Source: Candidatus Dormiibacterota bacterium
Lineage (GTDB): Bacteria; Chloroflexota; Dormibacteria; Dormibacterales; Dormibacteraceae
Length of the DNA stretch: 64,000 nt
Assembly (NCBI GenBank): GCA_024280995.1
Contig: JAMXLM010000045.1
Coordinates: 16,264-80,263, forward strand
Direction: 5' to 3'
The translations under genes and the position numbers were made by a program. Positions 17,272 through 26,396 of the stretch are shown here, piece by piece. How positions within the stretch are numbered: position 1 is the first letter of the stretch; the number at the start of each line of letters is the position of its first letter. The notes beneath the pieces are model-generated. The model was given only the letters and a program-made list of their open reading frames with translations, was not told the DNA's origin and searched no databases.

Positions 17272-17702
17272 ATTCCGTCCCAGAAAGGCACGTGACCGTG
17301 CGCGATACGGTCGAGGACCTTGTCGGCCTGAGCCTGCGTGATCTGCTTGTGGTCGACGAGCGTCTCGAGACGAGGCTTCAGGTTGGCGACGAGCCGGTCC
17401 GCGAACTGCTCCTTCGTCATTCCCTTGTCCTTCGCGAGGTCGGACAGCTTCTGCCCGGCCTTGAGATCCTTGACCAGCGTCTCGGGCTTGATGCCGAGGA
17501 CGTCCGCCTCCGCCTCGATGACTGCGCGGCGGACGAGCCGGCGATCGGCGTGGTTGTCGGCCGCGGGCTTGTTCGTGCTCGCGGCGGCCGTCGGCGTCGG
17601 GGCCGGCGACGGGCTTGCCGCGCTCACGACTCCGGCGCCCAGGAGCGCGGCCACGCCGGCGGCGCCGGCGGTCTTGACGACGATTGCTGCTAACGGATGC
17701 AT
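17256..17702 (-). CDS. Exported small helical protein, unknown
   Basis: A 148-residue protein with a signal peptide (hydrophobic segment about 5-28, Ala-rich cleavage region VVSAASP), then a Pro/Thr/Ala linker. The C-terminal domain of about 90 residues (DVLGIKPETLVKDLKAGQKL, DLAKDKGMTKEQF, then ITQAQADKVLDRI) repeats a short helix pattern. It resembles exported proteins of the DUF2680 sort seen in Gram-positives, but I cannot assign a function. Start 17702 gives the signal peptide; the frame upstream is antisense-like. Confidence 0.65.
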   Translation of the reverse strand: MHPLAAIVVKTAGAAGVAALLGAGVVSAASPSPAPTPTAAASTNKPAADNHADRRLVRRAVIEAEADVLGIKPETLVKDLKAGQKLSDLAKDKGMTKEQFADRLVANLKPRLETLVDHKQITQAQADKVLDRIAHGHVPFWDGIHRRK

Positions 17703-17773
17703 CGTTCTCACCTCAACAATTGGATTTGAGGTAGAGCTTCGGTCTCGGCTGTCAGCGCCTCGTTGCCGAACGA

Positions 17774-18547
17774 TCAGCTTTGTGTACGCGTCCAGAAACC
17801 GTCCGGGTCGAAGCGCTTGATCGCGGCAAGCTCGGCGTTGCTCGGCGCTGATGTCTCGCTTACATGTTCGGCGAGCCTCAGGTCCCAGCCTGTGTTTGCG
17901 CGCACTTCGTCGACCGTGTGCCCCGGGTGCACCGAATCGAGATACGCCTCGCCGCCACCGTCGGGGAAGCGAAGCACGGCGAGAGTCGTGATGATCGCGA
18001 CAGGGCCGCCCCCCGGCAGGCCGTTGCGCTTTCGCCAAGACGGCGTTCCGTCGCCGTAACCGGGCGATGTGATGAACGAGACCTTCTCGACCAGGCGCCG
18101 TCGTTCGTGCGTCATCAGCGTGACCCAGCGCCGGCTCAGGATCGCGATGTCGGCCCCTCCCCCGCTTCCGGGCAGCTTCACTTCCGGCTTCTTGGGATCG
18201 CCGACATATGAGGTGTTGAGGTTGCCGAAACGATCGACCTCCGCGCCGCCGATGAATCCGAGATCGACCTCACCCTGCGCCATCAGCGCCATGGCGTTTG
18301 ACATCCGGGTGGCCCAAAGCGCGCCGGCGACGTTCGGCGGGTCGCCCATCGTGCCGAGGAAGCCGGACGCCGGCTGATCGCGCATGAGGCCCACCTCGAA
18401 CAGGCCACGAGCGGTCGGAGCGTGGGAGTTCCGCGCGACCGCGTAGGCGAGGATGGGCAGCCGCATGCCGACGAAGACGAGGTCGCCATCGCGGATCTCA
18501 CGCGACGCGACAGCGACCATCAGCTCCTGTGGCGTGAAGTCGCTCAT
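17774..18547 (-). CDS. CoA-transferase family subunit B (GctB/IpdB-like)
   Basis: A 257-residue class I CoA-transferase-fold subunit. Supporting segments are GDLVFVGMRLPILAYAVA near the start, the family motif GGAEVDRFGNLNTS, and the C-terminal SVHPGHTVDEVRANTGWDL common to IpdB-like subunits. With the preceding subunit it should form a heterodimer acting on acyl-CoA, either as a CoA-transferase or, as in IpdAB, as a ring-opening hydrolase. ATG 18547 overlaps the subunit A stop by 4 bp. Confidence 0.82.
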   Translation of the reverse strand: MSDFTPQELMVAVASREIRDGDLVFVGMRLPILAYAVARNSHAPTARGLFEVGLMRDQPASGFLGTMGDPPNVAGALWATRMSNAMALMAQGEVDLGFIGGAEVDRFGNLNTSYVGDPKKPEVKLPGSGGGADIAILSRRWVTLMTHERRRLVEKVSFITSPGYGDGTPSWRKRNGLPGGGPVAIITTLAVLRFPDGGGEAYLDSVHPGHTVDEVRANTGWDLRLAEHVSETSAPSNAELAAIKRFDPDGFWTRTQS

Positions 18548-19386
18548 TCGCGAATCCGCAGCGCCTCGGTGTCGATCCGAGCGAGGTACGCCGATCGGTC
18601 GGGAACATCGAGGACCCACCGCTTCAGCCAGGCCTCGAACCCTTCGCGGGTTCGCGAAGCCGCGGCGTAGTCACGAAAGAACGCATGGTCGCGGTTGAAG
18701 TAGCCCTGGACCGGAGAGGGATGCGCGCCACCAGGCGCGTGCACCACCGCCACCACCTTGGTCTCAGGGAACAGGATCCGGTTCGGATGCTTGAGGAGCG
18801 GAGCGCTTTCCGCCAGCTCTTCGCAGGATATGATCACGCGCCCGGCAGCCAGCCCCGCCTCCTCGGTTATGCCGAGCGGCCCCCATGCATGCGCGTGGCC
18901 GTGCTCATCGCACCGTTGCACGTGAACGATCGCGACATCGGGCCGAACCGCATGCACTCGAACGACGTCCCCATCTCGCTCGAGATGCGGATTCGTGTTC
19001 AGGATGTCGCTCCCCAGCAGCGTCCGCGTTGGGATGTACGGCGCGTTCCATGCGGCGGCCCACAGCGCGAGCGCGATGGAGAAGTTCGTGTGGTCGTGGA
19101 TCGCGATCGAGCGCGGGACGCCTTCCTCGGCGGCGCGGCGGTAGCAGTGGCCGAGACCCTCGGAGACGTTTCCCACCCATGCCGCGGTGACCTGTCGTAC
19201 GCAGCCGGCGCCGATCAGCTGATCGAACAGCGCGTCGGAGATCGGCCCCACCAGCTCGAGGTCGCGACGGGACTGGCGGATGAGCTCATGTCCGGCGGCG
19301 AACGGTATGAGCGGCTCGAGCGCCGTGCCGAGCGCAACGGTCGCGCCGTCGGGCACGAACCGCTCGATGGCGTTCGCCATCGACAT
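18544..19386 (-). CDS. CoA-transferase family subunit A (GctA/IpdA-like)
   Basis: A 280-residue subunit with the N-terminal pattern FVPDGATVALGTALEP and downstream segments WVGNVSEGLGHCYRRAAEEG and LLGSDIL seen in glutaconate-CoA-transferase-like alpha subunits. ATG 19386 is chosen; an ATG six bases later is also possible. It begins 8 bp after the aroC stop, so the order is aroC, subunit A, subunit B on one transcript. The substrate is unknown. Steroid or aromatic ring-derived acyl-CoAs are possible given other genes in the window. Confidence 0.82.
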   Translation of the reverse strand: MSMANAIERFVPDGATVALGTALEPLIPFAAGHELIRQSRRDLELVGPISDALFDQLIGAGCVRQVTAAWVGNVSEGLGHCYRRAAEEGVPRSIAIHDHTNFSIALALWAAAWNAPYIPTRTLLGSDILNTNPHLERDGDVVRVHAVRPDVAIVHVQRCDEHGHAHAWGPLGITEEAGLAAGRVIISCEELAESAPLLKHPNRILFPETKVVAVVHAPGGAHPSPVQGYFNRDHAFFRDYAAASRTREGFEAWLKRWVLDVPDRSAYLARIDTEALRIRE

Positions 19387-19394
19387 CAACTTGT

Positions 19395-20549
19395 CTATTG
19401 GGCGATCGACTCCATGTACGAGCGGTAGTTGCGCTCGAGCTCGGCCATCGAGTCGCCACCGAACTTCTCGAGCATCGCGTCCGCGACGACCAGCGCCACG
19501 ACCGCCTCGCCGATCACGCCCGCGGCCGGCACCACGCACACGTCGCTGCGCTCGTAGTGCGCCTCGGTCTTCTCCTTCGTGTTCAGGTCGATCGAGGGCA
19601 TCGGCTTCTTCATGGTCGAGATCGGCTTGAGCGCGACGCGCAGGTCGATCGGCTCGCCGTTCGTCACTCCCCCGGTCAGGCCTCCCGCGCGATTGGTGAG
19701 GTGCTTGAAGCGTCCGCCCTGGTAGTCGATCTCGTCGTGGTACTCGGACCCAGGGCGCGCGGCGCCCTGGAATCCCGCGCCGAACTCCACGCCTTTGACC
19801 GCGTTGATGGAGAGGATCGCCTGGGCGAGCCTGCCGTCGAGCTTGCGGTCCCAGTGCACGTAGCTGCCGAGCCCGACCGGCACCCCTCGAGCCACCACCC
19901 GGAACGTTCCTCCCAGGGTGTCGCCCCGCTCAGCCGCCTCGTCGATGGCCGCGATCATCCGCGCCGAGGCGTCGGGGTCGGGGCAGCGGACAGGCGAGGC
20001 CTCGACGTCCTCGAGCCTCACCGTCTCCGGATCGCAGCCGTCGAAGCCGATGTCGATCGTGCCGATGGACTGCGTGAACGACATGACCTCGATGCCGAAC
20101 TGGCCGATGAGCCTGCGTGCCACCCCGCCGGCGGCCACTCGAGTCGCCGTCTCACGAGCCGACGACCGCTCCAGAACGTTGCGGATGTCGGTGTGGCCGT
20201 ACTTGAGCGTCCCCGCGAGGTCGGCGTGCCCGGGCCGCAGGCGCGTCACGACCTTGGGCTCGAAGCCCTCCTTGGAGGCCGTCATCTGCGCCGTCCAGTT
20301 GACGTGGTCCTTGTTCTCGAGCACGAGCGTCACGGGGCTGCCGATCGTGTACCCGCCGCGGACACCGCTGACGATGCGGGCCACGTCGGTCTCGATCTTC
20401 TGCCGGCCGCCCCGGCCATGGCCACCCTGCCGGCGGGCGAGGTCGCGCCGGAGGTCTTCTTCCGATATCTCCAGACCCGCGGGCAAGCCCTCAATCACGA
20501 CGGTCAGCTGCGGCCCGTGCGACTCCCCCGAAGTCAAAAACCTCAACAT
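19395..20549 (-). CDS. aroC: Chorismate synthase
   Basis: A 384-residue enzyme converting EPSP to chorismate, the last shikimate step, with reduced FMN. It has the N-terminal LTSGESHGP motif, RRQGGHGRGGRQKIE, RSSARETATRVAAG, and the C-terminal TKEKTEAHYERSDVCVVPAAGVIGEA. ATG 20549 (MLRFLTSGESHGP) is the standard start; the ORF continues upstream to 20678 without homology. No other aro genes lie nearby. A leader with the same sequence blocks as that of polA precedes it. Confidence 0.96.
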   Translation of the reverse strand: MLRFLTSGESHGPQLTVVIEGLPAGLEISEEDLRRDLARRQGGHGRGGRQKIETDVARIVSGVRGGYTIGSPVTLVLENKDHVNWTAQMTASKEGFEPKVVTRLRPGHADLAGTLKYGHTDIRNVLERSSARETATRVAAGGVARRLIGQFGIEVMSFTQSIGTIDIGFDGCDPETVRLEDVEASPVRCPDPDASARMIAAIDEAAERGDTLGGTFRVVARGVPVGLGSYVHWDRKLDGRLAQAILSINAVKGVEFGAGFQGAARPGSEYHDEIDYQGGRFKHLTNRAGGLTGGVTNGEPIDLRVALKPISTMKKPMPSIDLNTKEKTEAHYERSDVCVVPAAGVIGEAVVALVVADAMLEKFGGDSMAELERNYRSYMESIAQ

Positions 20550-20635
20550 CAGAGTGTCCCGGCCCCGATGCTCCTTGCATCTTCGCGATCTAGGCGGCCG
20601 GGCGCCTCCGGCGCTGAAGCCGGCGTCAAGGGGCC
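20550..20635 (-). promoter_or_regulatory. Conserved leader element upstream of aroC (copy 2)
   Basis: The minus strand reads GACGCCG, GCCGGAGGCGCCCGGCCGCC, AAGATGCAAGG, and CACTCTG just before ATG, in the same order as upstream of polA. GCGCC-GGA-GGCGC forms a hairpin. A second hairpin GATGC-AAGGA-GCATC would present AAGGA in its loop. It may be a 5' leader structure or a dispersed repeat. Confidence 0.45.
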
Positions 20636-20767
20636 CGGCGTTGCTTCGTCGCGCACCCCCGGGTGCGCTCCTAGCCACGCCATCCTTTCCTTGGCTCCGG
20701 CCGCCGATCTCGCGAATCTGCGTCGGAGCCCGGGGAGCCGTGACACTCAGGCGATGATAGTGGGCCG

Positions 20768-21510
20768 TTGAAAAGGCTCGAGGTTGCCCTGATCGACGTC
20801 GGCGGCACCCTGTGGCCGAACTCCTGGCCGATCCGGCAGGGAGACGCCGGCGGCCGCAGCAACCGCCTGATCGCGGCCATGGACGGGCATGACCGAGCGG
20901 TCGTCGAAGCGCTGGTCGCCGATCTGCTCGCCAGCAGCAAGCCGGGTGACGAGGCCAGGTCGATCACGACTGAGCAGCGCATGGTCGTCGGGGCGGATGA
21001 GCTGATCGCCGGCTGCCTGCACCGGCAGGGCCTGGTGCCCGACCCGAGCACGATCTCCCGGATCCGGCGCGCGATGGCCATCCCGGTCGACGAACGATTC
21101 CAGCCCTTGCCCGGCGCGGGCGAGCTGTTGAAGGCAATACGTGCGCTCGGCCTCCGCACCGTGATCGCCAGCAACACGTACTGGCGCGACGCCGACAGCT
21201 ACTGGGACGATTTCAGGCTCCTGGGCATGGCCGGCGACATCGACGGCATCATCACCTCGGTCGACGCGGGCCAGCTCAAGCCACATCCGGCGGTGTTCCA
21301 GATGGCCATGCGGACGGCCGGCGTGCCCGCGGACCGCTGCGTGGTGATCGGCAACCGCGAGGACAACGACATCGAGCCGGCCCTGGCTCTCGGCATGTGG
21401 ACCATCCTCGTCTACCCCGACGACCCAAAGCCCGAGCACAGCCGCGCGCACGCGGTGGCGCCCGACCTGTGGGCATGCGCGAAAGCGCTCGAGGATATGC
21501 TCGAAACCGA

Positions 21511-21514
<4 letters not shown>
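20768..21514 (+). CDS. HAD-superfamily hydrolase
   Basis: A 248-residue HAD-like protein. Motif I is IDVGGTLW, with Gly at the position of the usual second Asp. Motif II is VIASNT, motif III the Lys in LKPHPAVF, motif IV VIGNREDNDIEPA. The HAD-IA cap lies between motifs I and II. The altered motif I appears in many annotated HADs but leaves phosphatase activity unproven. TTG start. Its stop overlaps the GTG of the hydroxylase small subunit (GTGA), so it may be part of that operon. Confidence 0.82.
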
Positions 21515-22001
<487 letters not shown>

Positions 22002-22005
<4 letters not shown>

Positions 22006-24308
22006 AGGTCGTCGGCAAGCCGCTCCCCAAGGTCGACGCCGCGCCCAAGGTCACCGGCCGCGCCGTTTACGCCGACGACATGCTCCCGGCCCGGACCCTG
22101 CACTGCAAGATCCTGCGCAGCCCGCACCCACACGCGCGCATCGTGTCGATCGACACGTCGGCCGCGCGGCGCATTCCCGGCGTTCTCGCGGTGATCACCG
22201 GCTCGGACCTGCCCGTCAAGTTCGGCATCCTTCCGGTCACGCAGGACGAACGCGCTCTCGAGCATGAGAAGGCTCGCTACGTGGGCGATCCGATCGTCGC
22301 GATCGCCGCCACCGATGAGGAGATCGCCGCCGCGGCATGCGACGCGGTCGCCGTCGAGTACGAGGTGCTCGAGCCCGTGATGTCGATCGACGCCGCGCTC
22401 GCGACGCCGAAAGACGAGCGGATACAGGACTACGGCGGGCCGAACAACGTCCACAAGTTCGTGGCCCTCGAGTTTGGCGACGTCGAGGGTGGTTTCGCGC
22501 GCGCGGACCACGTGCGCGAGGACGTGTTCTTCTACCAGGGCAACACGCACCTGCCGATGGAGCAGCACAGCGCGATCGCCACCTATGTCGACGGGAGGGT
22601 GACGCTGTGGTCGTCGACGCAGGTCGTCCACTACGTCCACCGCGCCCTCTCCAGGGTGCTCGAGCTCCCGATGCACCGGATCCGCGTCATCGGCGCCGCG
22701 CATGGCGGCGGGTTTGGCGGCAAGACCGATCCGTTTGCGCACGAGATCATCGTCGCCAAGCTCGCCATGATCACGGGCCGGCCTGTGAAGTGCACCCTGA
22801 CCCGCGAAGAAGTCTTCTACGCGCACCGCGGTCGCCACCCCGTCCTCATGTGGGTCCGCACTGGCGTGACGCACGACGGCCGGATCACCGCAATGCACTT
22901 CCGCACCGCTCTTGACGGCGGAGCGTATGGCTCCTACGGCGTCGCCTCTACCTTTTATACGGGAGCGCTCCAACCGGTCACCTACGACATCCCCGCGTAC
23001 CGCTTCGAGGGCTGTCGCGTGTTCACGAACAAGCCGCCCTGCGGTCCGAAGCGCGGCCACGGCACGCCCCAGCCCCGCTTCGGGCTGGAGCTTCACCTCG
23101 AGAAGATCGCGCGCGACCTGGGCCTCGACCCGGTCGACATGAAGAGGCGCAACTACGTCAAGCCGAACACTCGGACTGTCAACTGGCTGCGCGTCACCTC
23201 GTGCGGGCTCGAAGAATGCACGCAGCGCGTGCTGGAGGCGTCGGGATTCAAGACCCGCGAGCGCCGCCCCGGGCGCGGCATGGGCTTTGCGATCTCTTCA
23301 TATCTCTCCGGCGCAGGCACGGCGATCTACTGGAACGACATGCCGCACTCCGAGGTCCAGATCAAGGTCGACCGCGGCGGAGTGACCGCGTACTGCGGCG
23401 CGATGGACATCGGCCAGGGCTCCGACTCCGTGCTTGCGACGGTCGTGGCCGAGGAGCTCGGCCTGCAGCCCTCCGACGTGCGACTCGTGACGGCGGACAC
23501 GGACACGACGCCCATCGACCTCGGCTCGTATTCCTCGCGCGTCACGTTCATGGCCGGCAACGCGGCGCTGGAGGCGGCGCGGAAGATGCGCGAGCTGTTG
23601 GTGCAGGCGGTCGCGGGCGCCGGCAAGAGATACGAGGAAGTCAGCTTCGAGGAGGCGAGCGTGCTCGCCGAAGCGCGCTTCGGCACGCTCACGACGGCGG
23701 GCAGCTACACGCCGCCGAAGATCGCTGGGCCGTACAAGGGATCCGGCGTCGGCCCAAGTCCCGCATACAGCTACTCCGCTTGCGTCGTCGACCTCGACGC
23801 CGACGCGCGCACCGGGTTGATAAAAGTCAACAAGGTCTGGATAGCGCACGACGTTGGGCGCGCGATCAATCCGCTGCTGGTCGAAGGCCAGGTCGAAGGC
23901 AGCGTGTACATGGGCCTCGGCGAAGCGCTGATGGAGGAGCAGGTCTTCCGCAAGGGCCTGCACAAGTGGCCCTCGATGCTGGAGTACAAATCGCCGACGT
24001 TTCTCGACATGCCCGAGGTCGAGACGTTCATCGTCGAGACCGACGACCCCGAAGGTCCATACGGAGCGAAGGAGGCGGGCCAGGGCCCGCTGCTCCCAGT
24101 CCCGCCCGCGGTAAGCGCCGCCGTCTACGACGCCCTCGGTGTCTGGATCGACGAGGTCCCTGTCACGCCCGAGAAGGTGGTCGAGGCGCTCCGCCGCAAA
24201 GACAAGGGCGAGACTCCGCGATACGGCCCGCAGCGCTTTCCGGCCATCCCCTATCCAGAGACGATCAAGGTCGATGGGCCCGTTGGGCACCAGGATGGGA
24301 CTTGCTGA
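22002..24308 (+). CDS. hcrA: Molybdenum hydroxylase catalytic subunit (4-hydroxybenzoyl-CoA reductase alpha type), active-site Glu replaced
   Basis: A 768-residue xanthine-oxidase-family large subunit, the length of known HcrA. It has the cofactor-pocket motifs HGGGFGGKTDP, PPCGPKRGHGTPQ and MDIGQGSDS. In this family the base that activates the metal-bound ligand is a Glu in an AVGE-type motif near the C-terminus. Here the aligned residue is Gln694 (KEAGQGP; codon CAG at 24081), so either activity is altered or the enzyme differs from xanthine oxidase here. moeA and moaA in the window serve its cofactor. An ATGA overlap with hcrC and a TGAATG junction with the next gene indicate one operon. 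Confidence 0.85.
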
Positions 24309-25301
24309 ATGCTCCGCCTTCCGCGCTTTAAGTACCTCAGGCCGCGCTCCGCGCGCGAGGCGGCGGGCATGGCCGCCGAAAAGGGCGCCCGGGCGATGTT
24401 CGTCGCCGGCGGCACCGACCTCTATCCCAAGCTCAAGCGTCGCCAGTTCGAGGTCGACACGTTGATCGGCCTCGACTTCCTCGGTCACGACATTCGCAAT
24501 GGATCGACTGAATGCGTCATCGACGCGGGCGTGACGCTGAGCGCCGCATCACGCGACTCCCATCTGAAGGGCGGCTTCGGCGGCTACGCCGAGGCCGCGG
24601 GCCTCGTCTCCTCGCCGCCGCTGCGCAATGCGGGCACCATCGGCGGCAACCTCTGTGTCGACACGCGATGCAACTACTACGACATGACGTACGAGTGGCG
24701 AAAGGCCGCGGGCTTCTGCATGAAGAAGGACGGGGACATCTGCCTCGTCGCGCCATCGAGCCCGCGGTGCTGGGCGGTGTCGTCATCGGACACCGCGCCG
24801 ATGGCGATCGCTCTCGGCGGAGTAGTGACGCTGGTGGGACTCGATGGCGAGCGCGAGCTTCCCGTCTCCGCGCTCTACCGCGACGACGGCATCGAGTACA
24901 TGGCCAAGCGACCCGACGAAGTCGTGACGAGCCTTCGGCTTCGCGCCGAGCCCGGCCTGAGGTCCGCGTACGTCAAGCTGCGCAGGCGCGGCTCGATCGA
25001 CTTCCCCATCGCGGGCGCCGCGGTGGCGGCGCGGATGGAAGGCGACACGATCGCCGCGTGCCGGATCGTCCTCTCGGCGGTCGCCTCCTATCCCCTGGAT
25101 GCGGAGGCGGCATGCACATTCCTGAAGGGCAGGCGGCTCGATCGCGAGACGGTCCAGGAGGCCGCCGAGCTGGCCGCCAAGCCGGCCAAACCCCTCGACA
25201 ATGCAGACCTCAGCCACTTCTGGCGCAAGCGAATGGTCAGGGTGGTGGTGGAGCAGGCTCTTGAACGTCTCAGCGACCAACCTGGGGGGTTCGATAGTTA
25301 A
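24309..25301 (+). CDS. hcrB: Molybdenum hydroxylase FAD subunit with extra 4Fe-4S loop (4-hydroxybenzoyl-CoA reductase beta type)
   Basis: A 330-residue FAD-binding subunit: VAGGTDLYPKLKRRQ (33-46) and NAGTIGGNLC (107-116) bind FAD. Between them and the next domain lies a loop with C121, C137, C145 and C154. 4-Hydroxybenzoyl-CoA reductase is set apart from xanthine dehydrogenases by a loop like this, which carries an additional 4Fe-4S cluster that lets ferredoxin drive dehydroxylation. The spacing is as I recall for Thauera HcrB. This makes an aromatic-CoA reductase the best call for the operon. Confidence 0.85.
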   Translation: MLRLPRFKYLRPRSAREAAGMAAEKGARAMFVAGGTDLYPKLKRRQFEVDTLIGLDFLGHDIRNGSTECVIDAGVTLSAASRDSHLKGGFGGYAEAAGLVSSPPLRNAGTIGGNLCVDTRCNYYDMTYEWRKAAGFCMKKDGDICLVAPSSPRCWAVSSSDTAPMAIALGGVVTLVGLDGERELPVSALYRDDGIEYMAKRPDEVVTSLRLRAEPGLRSAYVKLRRRGSIDFPIAGAAVAARMEGDTIAACRIVLSAVASYPLDAEAACTFLKGRRLDRETVQEAAELAAKPAKPLDNADLSHFWRKRMVRVVVEQALERLSDQPGGFDS

Positions 25302-25323
25302 GCTTTCAGGTCGGTATATCGCG

Positions 25324-25494
25324 TTGATTCATCATCCATACATCCAGAAGGGCCAGGGAATGGTCGAGTACGCGCTCATCCTTGCCCTGATCGCGCTGAT
25401 AGTGATCATCGCGTTGATCGCGACCGGCGGCCAGCTCATAAACACGTACTCGAACATCACCGCGACAATGTGCAACTACCACGTAGGTTGCTGA
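25324..25494 (+). CDS. Flp-type pilin-like protein, copy 1
   Basis: About 56 residues from TTG 25324. GQGMVEYALILALIALIVI has the class III (Flp/Fap) prepilin pattern: Gly before the cleavage site, Glu at +5 region, then a single hydrophobic helix. The C-terminus TYSNITATMCNYHVGC carries two Cys. No prepilin peptidase or Tad secretion gene is in the window. The start is uncertain because no ATG precedes the Gly. It begins 22 bp after hcrB. Confidence 0.7.
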   Translation: MIHHPYIQKGQGMVEYALILALIALIVIIALIATGGQLINTYSNITATMCNYHVGC

Positions 25495-25652
25495 CACCCG
25501 CCCAGCGCGGGCAGGGGATGGTCGAGTTCGCGTTGATCCTCGCCCTCATCGTGTTGGTGGTCATCGTCGCCCTGCTTTTGACCGGCGCCCAGGTGACCAA
25601 CCTCTACTCGAACATCACCGCGACGATGTGCAACTACCACGTCGGCTGCTGA
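25488..25652 (+). CDS. Flp-type pilin-like protein, copy 2
   Basis: About 54 residues from TTG 25488 (GTG 25470 is an alternative). It has the same layout as copy 1: RGQGMVEFALILALIVLVVIV helix, then LYSNITATMCNYHVGC. The last 15 residues equal those of copy 1, and the coding DNA there differs only at third positions, so the pair arose by tandem duplication. It overlaps the end of copy 1, suggesting coupled translation. Confidence 0.7.
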   Translation: MLTPAQRGQGMVEFALILALIVLVVIVALLLTGAQVTNLYSNITATMCNYHVGC

Positions 25653-25655
25653 GAT

Positions 25656-26324
25656 CTAGATAGCGGGAACTCCCGCAGCGGCCTGCACCGCGCGCATCGC
25701 GTTCTGCCTCACGGTCTCCATGTCGTTGCGGGCCAGCGCGTCGGCCGGGAACAGCGCGTCGGTCAGCCCGATGGCCTTCACGCCGAGCTCCAGGTATGCC
25801 GCGACGTCTTCGATCTTGACACCTCCTGAGACCCAGATCGGCACGCCGCCCATCGGTCCGGCCAGCGCCTTGACGTAGCTCGGTCCGCCGACCGGCGAGA
25901 TCGGGAACACCTTGACCAGCGTGGCGCCCTCCAGCCGCGCCTGGTAGATCTCGGTCGGCGTCAAAGCCCCGAGGACGCACAGGATGTCGTGCTCGCGGCA
26001 GGCCTGGCCGACCTCGGGCAGGAGAACCGGGGTGACGACGAACGATGCGCCGGCGGCCTTGGCCTCCTTCACCGCGCCGGGGTCCCAGACCGTGCCGACA
26101 CCGACCGGGTAGCGGTTGCCAGTCGTCGCGATCAGGCCCTTGATGAGCTCGAAGCAGGATGGCACCGTCTTGGTGATCTCGATCGAGCCGATGCCGGCCT
26201 CGAGCGCGGTCAGGCAGGCCTGGAACCCGGCGGCTTCGTTCTCGGTACGCAGCACGCCGCAGAGTCGGTTGGGAAAGGCCTCGGCGATGCTCCGCACGGA
26301 GGATTCATTATCCCCGCCCCTCAC
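25656..26324 (-). CDS. KDPG/KHG aldolase family protein
   Basis: A 222-residue class I aldolase of the Eda family, which splits 2-keto-3-deoxy-6-phosphogluconate or related keto acids into pyruvate and an aldehyde. The catalytic Glu49 (SIEITKT) and Schiff-base Lys138 (LVKVFP) are present, with VGVGTVWD and WVSGGVK. GTG 26324 is the longest start, but its first codons lie within a palindromic repeat; GTG 26297 (VRSIAEAFPNR) is a good alternative. It is divergent from the TetR gene. No Entner-Doudoroff partner is adjacent. Confidence 0.85.
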   Translation of the reverse strand: MRGGDNESSVRSIAEAFPNRLCGVLRTENEAAGFQACLTALEAGIGSIEITKTVPSCFELIKGLIATTGNRYPVGVGTVWDPGAVKEAKAAGASFVVTPVLLPEVGQACREHDILCVLGALTPTEIYQARLEGATLVKVFPISPVGGPSYVKALAGPMGGVPIWVSGGVKIEDVAAYLELGVKAIGLTDALFPADALARNDMETVRQNAMRAVQAAAGVPAI

Positions 26325-26355
26325 CCTCGATCCCTCTCCCCCGAGGGGGAGGGTC
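26314..26355. repeat. REP-like palindromic element between the aldolase and TetR genes
   Basis: The segment CCCTCACCCTCGATCCCTCT continues into CTCCCCC-GA-GGGGGAG (7-base arms), followed by GGTCC. Short CCCT-rich palindromes of this form are common as dispersed intergenic repeats. It spans the annotated start of the aldolase. Confidence 0.45.
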
Positions 26356-26386
26356 CTACCTGTTCGAAGGACTCTTTATGCTGGTA

Positions 26387-26396
26387 CATACGTATG
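26387..26396. promoter_or_regulatory. Palindrome overlapping the TetR start codon
   Basis: CATACGTATG is a perfect 10-bp palindrome whose last three bases are the TetR gene's ATG. The position suits an autoregulatory operator, but 10 bp is short and could be chance. Confidence 0.3.
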
